From: Aristolochia californica
Taxonomy: Eukaryota; Streptophyta; Magnoliopsida; Piperales; Aristolochiaceae
Assembly: GCA_029961685.1 (NCBI GenBank)
Contig: JARWKL010000011.1
Span: 4,776,501 to 4,840,500 of the forward strand
Length of the DNA stretch: 64,000 nt
Direction: 5' to 3'
This document shows positions 13,301-25,300 of this stretch, one piece after another (the first letter of the stretch is position 1; each line of letters starts with the position of its first letter). The position numbers and the translations under genes are program-made. The notes under the pieces were generated by a model that was given only the letters and a program-made list of their open reading frames with translations, ran no database searches and had not been told where the DNA came from.

Positions 13301-16300
13301 CTGATATTACCTTAGATGCTCTTGTAGATTCAGGATGTACCAAATGTATTATACATAAAAGACTTGTCCCAGCAAAATATCATAAGCAAACCACTAAACA
13401 AGTTATGAGTCAACAATTAGATGGTACTTATAATCCTTATACAACTTATGTTGACACTGCTAATCCTATAACGATTGTTCTTCCTTTTCCAGTATTTATC
13501 CTCTTCCTCTTACTTGGATTAGAGACTTAAAACTTAAAGTAGACTTTATCTTAGGCCTTAATTTTATTCTCCATAACAATGGTTCTTTAACCATTTCCTG
13601 TGGCTATCTTCATTTTACTAAGAATAGTAGTACCATTCCTGTCTACACCTCTTATTCACCCACCATCACATCCTCCCATCCAGCACATGTCTATGCGTCA
13701 GCGGAGCCTGGTGGATCCCGTATAACCATAGAAGATAATAAGCCTGATTGTAAGAATAAAAAGTGCAAGTGTAACATACCAGGTAGTTGTCAAACTTTAG
13801 CCTAACAACAACTAGAAAATCATGATAGTTGTCAACTTTAACATTAGGAAGTCAAAACCATCCTATTCTCATAGAAAAAATTTCAAAACTAGACAACAAA
13901 CTATTATGTTATGAAGAACTTTCTCCAAATGAAGAATTTCCTTCAGACCCTTTAGCTACACTTTCTTCAGAACCCTCAGGAAAATTAATTAAAACTAACA
14001 TTTTTCAGCCAGAAGACTTCATGATAGAAGATGAAGAAGACATTGAAGAATGGATAGAACGTCTATTAGACTCAGAATCCTCATTCTTAGACACAAAAAA
14101 ACTTTATTTAGAAATAATTAATATTAACCATGAAGAAAAATTCAATCTCCAACAAATTATAGATAAATTAGATAAATTAGAATATTTTGGAGAAAATCCC
14201 CTTAAACATTGGGAAAATAATCATCTTCAGTGTAGGCTTGAATTACTTAATCCTAATTATATAGTTAAAACTTCTAACATAGAAGCTACTAATATAGATA
14301 AAGAAGATTTTATAAAACACATAATTGAACTATTGTACTTGGGAATCATTAGAAAATCCATAAGCCCTCATAGATCAACAACTTTTATTGTAAGAAAACA
14401 TAGTGAACAAGTTAGAGGAAAATCTAGAATGGTAATTAATTATAAGAGACTAAATGATAACACAGTTACAGATAGTTACAATATTCCTGATAAAGCTCAA
14501 CTAATAAACATAATCCAAGATAAAAGAATTTTTAGTAAATTTGATTGTAAATCAGAATTTTGGCAGGTTAAAATGCACCCTGATAGTATAGAATTGACAA
14601 CCTTTACATGTTCTGAAGGTCATTTTGAATGGTTAGTAATGCCTTTTGGATTAAAAATTGCACCAACAATATTTCAAACAAAAATGGATAATATATTCAG
14701 AAAATACGATACTTTTGTTTTAGTTTATATAGATGATATTTTAGTTTTTAGTAAAACAATAGAAGATAATATTGGTCATCTGTTATGGTCCTGAGTTAAG
14801 TACCTATGTCTTCTGCTCCTAACAGGCTGGTCTTTCGGGTAGTATTGGCTAGGTGCTTAGGCGCTACGTCCCGACTTTGAGTCCCCGTGGACACAGGTGG
14901 ACTGCACGCCCCTGGCGGGATGCTAGAAGGGGATTATGGGATCCCCTGCCCTGGGGTTGCGTGGCTGTGTTATTGCCGCCATGGTCGTCGGCTCGGGAGG
15001 GCAAGGTGTACTGTTATGATCCTGGGTTAAGTACCTATGCCTTCCGCTCCTAACAGGCTGGTCTTTCGGGTAGTATTGGCTAGGTGCTTAACATCATCTT
15101 CAGTTAGTTTTAGCTGAATTTATGAAAGAAGGAATTATTATTAGTAAAACAAAGGCAGAACATCTTGTTGTTAGGGATCTGCTCCCTATCTCTTTGTAAT
15201 TTTTTGCCTTTTAATGAATTGCATCTTTATAAAAAAAAAAAAAAAAAAACAAAGGCAGAATTATTTAAAGAATATATAAAATTCCTTGGAGTTAATATAG
15301 GGCAAGGGCAAATAGAATTACAAGATCATATTTCTAAGAAAATTCTTGAAATGCCAGATGACCTTTCAGACACAAAACAACTTCAAAGATTCTTAGGATT
15401 AGTAAATTATGCTAAACCCCATAAATATAGTATGAAAGATGAAGAACGAATCTGTAGCTATGCTAGTGGAAAAATAAAAGAAAAAGGAAACATGAGCAGT
15501 ATAGATGCAGAAATTTTAGCAATTATTTACTCCTTAGAAACATTTAGACTTTTTATTATTAGTAAGAATGAATTCACATTAAGAACTGATTGCGAAGCTA
15601 TAGTAAAATATTTCCAAAGAAGCAAAGAAAATAAGATAAGTAGAAGAAGATGGTTAAACCTAGTCGACATAATTACAGGAAATGGATATAAGATAGAATT
15701 TGAACATATTAAAGGAAAAACAATAGTCTTGCTGATACACTAAGTAGAAGAATTTTTTATTCTTCCATTGTTAATTGAACAGATGGATCCTCCAGAACAG
15801 ATGTCCTCAAGACCATCTTCCTCCAGATTCAATAATTATGGTCAAGAATTTTTAAATTTTGGTAATCAGAAATTAGTAGTTTTTCCCAGATCTAATATTA
15901 CATTTAAGACTCTACCTCATATCTTTGTTGGCAAAGAAGAACAATGTTTATTAGATAATTTATGGCTTTCCTAAAGACCAAAAATATTTCTTAGCCAATA
16001 TTAATAGTTTATCAGAATATTTTTGTCAGAAAAAGAAACGTTTTAATTTTTATGTAGTTTTTAAAGGCAAAACCCCAGGAGTCTTCCATTCCTGGACAGA
16101 AGTAGCAGCAAGTATTCAAGATTTTCAAAGACCTGTTTATCAAGGCTTTAATAATTTACAAGAGGCATTAGAAGCAGCTAAATTAACTATTGGTACTAAT
16201 TACTATATAGCCCCTTCCTTAAGATTCATGAGAGAAGATCAAGTGTCATATGGACTCGCCAAAGACACTACAAGATTATTTTCTGTGAGCACTGTGAGAC

Positions 16301-19300
16301 TTTATCCAAGATTATCCAAAGATTAAATGAAAAGAGAAGGTTACTCTTAGAAAAGAATGATTTCCAGAAAGAATATATTAACACTTTGGAAGAAGAAAAT
16401 CGTCAGCTCAAGGCACGCTTAGTAGGTACGTTTTCTACTCAGATACCTACTAGTGAAGGTATATCACTAGCTAGTCCAGCTCAAACAGTAGCTGGTAAAG
16501 ACAAATCAAACCCGTTGATGGCTGGACATTTTCCTAAAATGTCAGATAATAACAAGACAGACAAACATCAGACAGACCCAGAGGAGATAAAAAGAATGAT
16601 GAAAGAACACTTCCAAGAATACCTCAAAGAACAAGGCTATGAAAAACAAGACTCAGAAACATCCAGTAAAACTGGATCTACTGGAACCGGTACTCAGATT
16701 ATCCAGTGCTACTCTCAAGAAGAAGATGAAGAATTTGACTTTGACTCAGAAGTCATCCACAACTTGACAACTTTGGATGGAAAATAGGTAAAAGCACTGA
16801 GATGACTAATTTAAAAAAGAAGACATTTTCTAAAAAGACATCAAAGAATATTTTGAAAAGACAAAGACTATAATTCAAGTTTCAGCACTCAGTTTCAGCC
16901 CATGGTTTTAGCACCCGGTTTGAGAAGAAGATTCCAAGTGGTTTCAGCACACAGTTTTCTAGCCCATGGTTTCAACCCATGGTTTTAGCATATGGTTTGA
17001 GAAGATAATTCCAGCACACGGTTTCAAGATCAATGATTGTAAGAAGCACATGGTTTTAGAAACCAAGACTTTTGTAAAGTTGTACTTTTAGCCCATGGTT
17101 TTAGAAAACCAAGACTTTGTAATTTTGTTTTTTAGCTATTTTCAACCAAGGCCACACACCTGGAAAGTAATTGGATAATCTTCATTGACGATGGGGCCCA
17201 AAGAGCACCCGGATGAAGAATCCAGAGTTTCCAAGAGAAGGCTAAGGTTGTCTATAAATAACCATTTGTACAAAGCAGAAAGTATGAATGAAAATCTAGA
17301 GTTTCGGACCACTTTGCTTCAATCTCTCCATGACTTTCTTCTTCATGTACCAGCTCTTAATATAATTTCTTTAACCAAGTAGTTCTCCAGTAAGTTTTTT
17401 ATTTAACCGTATTTTTATATACCTTAGGAGTCTCCCCGAAGGGAAACTCTAAACCTATTCTGTTAAGATCTGTAAGCTCTTTCCCTAATACAAGGTTTAT
17501 CCTGAGAATTGTGGTATTCCTCAGATGTTGCACGGTCCTGAGTCTCTTGTTTATACCCGCTTGTGCCAAAGGTGGCTTTAGGGTTTTGTGTTCTTGAGAC
17601 GAAGAAGGAGTCCGTGGCAGAAGCAAATTTTTATTTGCTAGGAAACCACACAAGTCACTTTGTCTTAGGTTCCTCATACTTGCGGGAAGAGTCATAAAGA
17701 TCTAAACAGTAAAGGTTTAGAACTTACCTTCTGGGAATTTTACAAATATTTGTTTTTCAACTCTTTTTGATGGTGCTTTTTGCTGTATTAGGAATAATTA
17801 GTTGTTGTTTAATTTTAACTGCATTTATTGTGTATTAAAAAGAAAAAGAAAAAGAAAAAAAAGGGAGTTTATTAGGCTGGAAACTACTGGGTGAGGGCTA
17901 GTAGCTCTGAGAGATCCCAGTGCACTGAAAGACAAGGATTGCTCCTGGTTGTCACAACGCCACGAACTTCCTTTTAAAAAATTTTATGCTTGTCTTGTTT
18001 ATAGTCTTCTTTATAGTATTGTGTGCTAAACTTTACGTATTTTCTGTGATTTTATATAAGATTTTATATTTAGGAAAAGCATTTAGAATATAAGATTTAT
18101 GATATTTATTCCAGTACTTTTAGCTTTAACCATAGTAGAACTCTCATTAAGAAACCCTTTTTTAATTCCAATTTATGTTATTTCTTTCTTTTGTTTTAAC
18201 CATAGTAATAATCAACCTATCTCTGTTTTTTTGTATTTGTATTGTATTATCAACCTACTCTTATAGAAGATTTATAGATAATCCCAAAATTATAGTACCC
18301 CCTAGAATTGGTATCAGAGCCAAAAGACCTGGAACCACATAAAAGAATAGATTATTTAGACTTAAGAATACCTGCTAAGATAGAAACAAAATATATAGGC
18401 AATTCTAACCCGTACTTGTCACTTTAATTCAGATGAACATTTACTCCACGGAAATAATTCTCAACTTAATACATTAGTAGATTTGTTAATAAATCTTTCC
18501 CAAAATCTACACTTAAAAAATATTTGAATTAGAACAAACAAATATTAAGATATTAGAAGAACTTAGGCAAATTAAAATAAAAACAAATAGGTTACTTGAA
18601 AATACTGATTATTTAAAAACCAGCGAGGGACAACAACAAAATATTGACAAAGAAATAGACCAAATAACTCAGAAACTAAAAGAAATTAGAGTAGATCAGC
18701 CGAGAACAAAAAAACCTAAAAAATCATGGCTCTTTCACAGGGAAGTGGAAGGACCATTTCAGAAGTAGGAAGTTTTTCTAGTTCTCTTATTATTATTGAA
18801 AGAATAACAGGAAGAAGAAGTATAGACCAAAGAGATATACAACTAGATGAAATTATAGACGTAAACCAAGATATTACATTATTTAGTAATAATCAGTTAA
18901 GTTTTTTAAATCCAAGACAACTCTATAGGATAGGACCTTTAAATTTCAATATAGGATTATTTAGACATTACAGAGAAATCCAAATTAGTTGTGTAGGACA
19001 AAATTCTGTTAATCTTAATTTAATAGCAGAACAAGCCTTTAAACAAATTAGAAATATATATAACTTAGTTCATTTAGGTTTAATAGTAATAGGAGTAAAA
19101 GAACTAGGTAGAAAACATTTAGGTACCAAAACACTTTTAAGTATTTATGATGACAGATGGGTAGATCCCAAAAAGGCCATGTTAGGAATCATAGAAGTAG
19201 ATATGAACATGAATGGTGGTATCTTTTATTGTTCACCAAATTTTCTTATTGGCATAAATGGCTTTAAAAGATATATTAAGATTGGAATTCAAACAAAAGG

Positions 19301-22300
19301 ATATGAATCCTTTGTAGGAAATAATTTATTATTATGCATAGGATTTTTAGGAAGATGTACAACTTCTAGTACTACTAAATTTAAAGTTAAAATAGATGAC
19401 GTAGTTAACCTTCTAGGCAATAAAGGAATAAAATTAATAAAACCAATATAATATTCCCCTGAAGAATTAGCTGGATTAGATTAAAAAATTCTGGGGGGTA
19501 CTATAATTTTGGGATTATCTATAAATCTTCTATAAGAATAGGTTGATAATACAATACAGATACAGAAAAACAGAGATAGGTTGATTATTACTATGGTTAA
19601 AACAAAAGAAAGAAATAACATAAACTGGAATTAAAAAAGGGTTTCTTAATGAGAGTTCTACTATGGTTAAAGCTAAAAGTACTGGAATAAATATCATAAA
19701 TCTTATATTCTAAATGCTTTTCCTAAATATAAAATCTTATATAAAGTCACGGAAAATACGTAAAGTTTAGCACACAATACTATAAAGAAGACTATAAACA
19801 AGACAAGCATAAAATTTTTTAAAAGGAAGTTCGTGGCTTTGTGACAACCAGGAGCAATCCTTGTCTTTCAGTGCAGTGGGATCTCTCAGAGCTACTAGCC
19901 CTCACCCAGTAGTTTCCAGCCTAATAAACTCCTTTTTTTTTTTCTTTTTCTTTTTCTTTTTAACACACAATAAATGCAGTTAAAATTAAACAACAACTAA
20001 TTATTCCTAATACAGCAAAAAGCACTATCATAAAGAGTTGAAAAACAAATATTTGTAAAATTCCCAGAAGGTAAGTTCTAAACCTTTACTGTTTAGATCT
20101 TTATGACTCTTCCCGCAAGTATGAGGAACCTAAGACAAAGTGACTTGTGTGGTTTCCTAGCAAATAAAAATTTGCTACTGCCACGGACTCCTTCTCCGTC
20201 TCAAGAACACAAAACCCTAAAGCCACCTTTGGCACAAGCGGGTATAAACAAGAGACTCAGGACCGTGCAACATCTGAGGAATACCACAATTCTCAGGATA
20301 AACCTTGTATTAGGGAAAGAGCTTACAAATCTAAACAGAATAGGTTTAGAGTTCTCCTTCGGGGAGACTCCTAAGGTATATAAAAATACGGTTAAATAAA
20401 AAACTTACTGGAGAACTACTTGGTTGAAGAAATTATATTAAGAGCTGGTACATGAAGAAGAAAGTCATGGAGAGATTGAAGCAAAGTGGTCCGAAACTCT
20501 AGATTTTCATTCATACTTTCTGCTTTGTACAAATGGCTATTTATAGACAACCTTAGCCTTCTCCTGGAAACTCTGGATTCTTCATCCGGGTGCTCTTTGG
20601 GCCCCATCCTCAATGAAGATTATCCAATTACTTTCCAGGTGTGTGGCCTTGGTTGAAAATAGCTAAAAAACAAAATTACAAAATCATGGTTTTCTAAAAC
20701 CATGGGCTAAAAGTACAACTTTACAAAAGTCCTGGTTTCTAAAACCATGGGCTAAGATTACAAAACCATGTGCTTCTTACAATCATTGATCTTGAAACCG
20801 TGTGTTGGAATTATCTTCTCAAACCATGTGCTAAAACCATGGGTTGAAACCATGGGCTAGAAAACTGTGTGCTGAAACCACTTGGAATCTTCTTCTCAAA
20901 CTGTGCTAAAACCATGGGCTGAAACTGAGTGCTGAAACTTGAATTATAGTCTTTGTCTTTTCAAAACATTCTTTGATGTCTTTTTAGAAAATGTCTTCTT
21001 TTTTAAATTAGTCATCTCAGTGCTCTTACCTATTTTCCATCCAAAGTTGTCAAGTTGTGGATGGCTTCTAAGTCAAAGTCAAATTCTTCGTCTTCTTCTT
21101 GAGAGTAGCACTGGATAGTCTGAGTACCGGTTCTAGTAGATCTAGTTTTACTGGATGTTTCTGAGTCTTGTTTTTCATAGACTTGTTCTTTGAGGTATTC
21201 TTGGAAGTATTCTTTCATCATTATTTTTATCTCCTCTGGGTCTGTCTAATGTTTGTTTGTCTTGTTATTATCTGACATTTTGGGCAAATGTCTAGCCATC
21301 AACAGGTTTGATTTGTCTTTACCAGCTACCGTTTGAGCTGGACTAGCTAGTGATGTACCTTCACTAGTAGGTATCTGAGTAGAAAACGTACCTGCTAAGC
21401 GTGCCTTGAGCTGACGATTTTCTTCTTCCAAAGTGTTAATATATTCTTTCTGGAAATCATTCTTTTCTAAGAGTAACCTTCTCTTTTCATTTAATCTTTG
21501 GATAGTCTTGGATAAAGTCTCACAGTGCTCACAGAAAATAATCTTTGTAGTGTCTTTGGCGAGTCCATATGACACTTGATCTTCTCTCATGAATCTTAAG
21601 GAAGGGGCTATATAGCAATTAGTACCAATAGTTAATTTAGCTACTTTTAATGCCTCTTGTAAATTATTAAAGCCTTGATAAATAGGTCTTTGAAAATCTT
21701 GAATACTTGCTGCTACTTCTGTCCAGGAATGGAAGACTCCTGGGGTTTTGCCTTTAAAAACTACATAAAAATTAAAACGTTTCTTTTTCTGAGAGTTCTA
21801 GGTATTCGTGGATTTTGTATGAATTTTATAACATATGGGTCTTTTCTGATATTTTTGAAAATTTTGGGGCTTTTCCTGATTTTGTGAAGGTTGGAATTTA
21901 CAAAGGTTTCTAAAGTTTTTGAATTTTTTCGTAATTCTTGTAAACTTGGGTCTTATGATTTCTGGAAATTGTTTTTAAAAGAGCTGAAGGAATGGAGGAT
22001 TTGAGAAGATAGAGAGAGAAAGGAAAGAGAATAGAGAGAGAGAGAGAGAGAGTTTCTGAAAGAGAGCAAAGTCACTTTCGTCTACTAGGGTCATACTAGA
22101 TCCCTTTTCCTTTTAACTTAAGTGACAACTTGTCTTAAAAGACAATAATGCCCTTTAAATACATTGTATATCTTTTGTTGAAGAGAAGATATGAAAGACT
22201 CTTACATGACTCTCACGGTAAGAAGTCTCACATAGCCAAAATTTATATGGTGGAGTCTTACAGGAGTCTCACAGAAAGAGGTCTTATAGAAGAGTCAAAG

Positions 22301-25300
22301 GTGGAGTTTTATAGGAGTCTCAAGTAAAAGGTGTTTTTGAGTTATGTTAGTCTTCTATTTATGTTCGGTTATTTAATTATGCTAGGACTTATCTTTAAGT
22401 GTTAGACTTTGGGTGTAATTGGGACAAGGGTAGTTTAATTGGAATTGGACTTTACTACTTTCCTCTATTATAAATAGGGGCTCATGTACTCATATTACAA
22501 CAAGTTAGTGAATTATTTTTTTTCCAGATATTCAATATAGTATCAGAGCAAGTTCACTTGATCAACCCACAGAGATAATGTGATCCTTTTATGATCTATC
22601 ATCTCTAGTAATATATTGACGGAAAGATCTTCGAGTCTACTTTCCAATGCAAAACGAATTTTTCAATCGAAGTTTTCTATAAAGAAAAATTTATATTTGA
22701 AGCAAAAAAGGTTAGACTACAAGAGAGGTTCGAGCAATAGTAGAAAACTTCAAATTTTGAGCCATCTTATGCCATCAAGAACGAGACTTTACAAGCAGAA
22801 TTATATATCCAAAGAAATATCTGTAAGTCTATTTTCTTACCTATTCAACAAATTCTCAATCTGAGTTTTTAAGAGGGAGATATCGATCTTGGAAGAGTCA
22901 ATGGTCATGCTGGCCAAAGAAGAAGAGTACTCAGTTCGGTCAGATTACAAATTCCGAAATCTATCAGATTATTTATCGCAAAAGAAGTATATTTTATGAA
23001 GAGAAGTTATACTTTTATGAAAGGTATTGAAGTCTAGTTTGATAAGGAAAAAATTTCATGTCAATCTGATTTATATTTAAAGAGATATTTACATTGGAGA
23101 CACTTTCTCTGTATCATTTGCATATGGATACATTAATGGCTGGAAACCATCTAAAAAGGGAGCATGAGATCTATTTTGTAGGGCGTCTCTGTGCTCCTCC
23201 AAAGATAAAATTCTTCATGTGGGGTGCCTGTCAAAGCATGATTCTCTCGGCAGACGTGCTTAGAAGAAGAGGTCACCCCTCAATCGATCCCCTGTGCCCT
23301 TTCCACCACTGAAGTTGAAACGACAAGCCACATTCTACTACAATGCATTCTCATGGAAAGTGTGGACTTCCATTCTTAGTATGTTGAGGCTACAATTCTG
23401 CATGGCGGCTGATCTGATCTCTTTCAATAAGTCGCTCATTGGTACTCCCTTGCCTGGCCTCGAAAAATTGGTGCTTTTTGCTTATGCTAGTTTCATTCCG
23501 TGGGGGCTTTGGAATGAACTCAATCGAAGATAATTTGATGCTAAAAGTGAATCTTTAGATCGGGTCGTGGACCACGTGGTGGGACATATTTCTACTTGGC
23601 TTCTGACTAAGAAGTCTTTCTCCTCATTTGTAGGTACCCCTACCCGTGAAAACTGGAGAAATTTGGCAACGATGCACTCTAGGATAAAGGTTCCAGTTTT
23701 GTAGGAATGGATCCCTCTTGAACCCGGTTAACTTAAGTTGAACTTTGATGGCTCTTCTCTTGGTAATCCTGAGATCTTTGGTTTCAGAGGGATTATTTTG
23801 ATTCTACGTCAGCTGAGCTTCATGGCCTCCTCTCCGGGCTCTGTGTTTTCAGAGACAAGTGCAGTGGTGCACTTCATATCGAAGGGGACTCAAAGATGGT
23901 CATTGGATGGTGTGAGTGTGCATCCCCTCCCCTGTGGCGACATTAGGATATTTTCTGGAGATTTAAGAAATTACCTCAATTTTATCTTGTATTTGGTCTC
24001 ACATTCCGAGACCTGCAAATTCTGCAGTAGATGTGCTTGCCAAGCAGGGAGCTACTCTACAATCGATTGTTGTCCGGGATTTGCTCCCTCCTCTTTTGTA
24101 ATTCTCTTGTTAATATAAATACATCTTTATAAAAAAAAAGATATTCACATTGGAGTCAGCGAGGGTCAAGATACAGAATAAAGAGAATCAATACATCGTG
24201 AAAGATTCAAGAATGATCCCTCATTTTGATTCTGAGCTATAGTTTTGGAGATATTGCTATCAGGAGTATCAAAGGTTAGTTCTGTCGAAAATCTCTCATT
24301 TTCCCAATTTTCTCTTCTATTATCTCTCTAGGCTTTGACATGATTTAGGTTTCCTTTTCTCCTAAAATCCAAGATTTTTAGCCAAATTTGTCTTCTAATC
24401 AGAGAGTTTTAGTCCAACTTATTCACTCCATGATGTGCTCATTCAAGATATACAATATCTTGCATCAATGTTGTTTTCATGCTTTGTGTTTTTGTTACTT
24501 GGTTGTATATCTTCTGCATAGTTAACTACAAAAAAATTGTGGTCACCCAAAAAAAAGTTATACTTGGTCAAGTTTATTAAGTTCTACAATTATAATCTCC
24601 CCTAGTTTTCCAAAAAATGAAAAAAAGGTCACTTTGGAAGTATGAGTGTTGGATAGTCTCCTCCTTCCAGTGAAAATTGTTTTCCTCAAGTATTTTTTTA
24701 GTTTATCATCTTGTATTTTATCACTTCAGAGCAATGCCTAGACCCACTACCTAAAAAGTATAGGAGTGTGCCCAACACCCAACTTTAAGTAAAGTATTTT
24801 ATTCTTCACCCAAGACGTGATTTGTGTTTGAACTACCCTTAAAAAGTGAGTAGTATCTTGTTTTAACCCTAAAGTCGGGCTAATTTTCTGCCTTTAAAAT
24901 TGAGCGGAGTGTGTTTCAGACTATGACCATTTTAACTGGTGTATGGAGCTTTGTTGTATGGCTAGGAGTGATTTTCTTCTCCCATATTGTGTTTTGTCCA
25001 AGCTAGGTCTCTATGCTTTTTATCCCCAGCTTGAGGGGGAGAAGTAGAAGAAGATGTACAAGAAAGAGGTATTTTGTTCCACATGTTGTAGTAATTTTTA
25101 AGTGACCAAAATATTCAAGAAAGGGGGAGCACAAAAGATGAAGTTTTTGCATCTATGAAGATTGTTTTGCGGCAAAGAAAATTGAAGACCAAGAATCCTT
25201 TTCATTGCAAGCTGAAGTTATAAACTCCGGTTTGAGCAGGAGTGTTGAAGAGAAGATATGGAAAACTCTTACATGATTCTCACAGAGCCAAAATTTATAT

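Larger units (their letters stand above)
16026..18302 (+). repeat. Left arm of a 2.3-kb inverted repeat
   Basis: From the viroplasmin domain through the leader to the bases just before the primer site. Its reverse complement lies at 19494-21792, with only scattered changes (three amino-acid differences in a shared 98-codon antisense frame). The two arms are separated by 1.19 kb. Confidence 0.92.
9816..21792 (+). mobile_element. Endogenous caulimovirid (pararetrovirus) locus with inverted repeat
   Basis: In + order: movement-protein end, coat protein with CCHC knuckle, aspartic protease, reverse transcriptase, RNase H, viroplasmin/transactivator, a leader with TATA box, tRNA-Met primer site, and movement-protein start (18726-19482). 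The next 2.3 kb (19494-21792) is an inverted copy of 16026-18302. About 93 bp of the movement gene is present at both ends of the + part (9816-9909 and 19390-19482). Removing three later insertions leaves about 7.8 kb, one typical Caulimoviridae genome. Separate movement, coat/pol and viroplasmin regions fit the family; I cannot assign a genus. Stops and shifts break most genes, so it is a relic. It lies in SEX4 intron 3 in sense orientation. Confidence 0.92.

Noticed and set aside
14853..15053. 66-codon Arg/Trp-rich ORF
   Set aside because: It lies inside the non-coding interior of the 313-bp LTR mini-element. GC-richness explains the open frame.
17399..17695. 98-codon ORF conserved at 17399-17695 (-) and 20103-20399 (+)
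   Set aside because: It is conserved only because the two sites are arms of one inverted repeat. It is antisense to the viral leader and has no recognisable motif.
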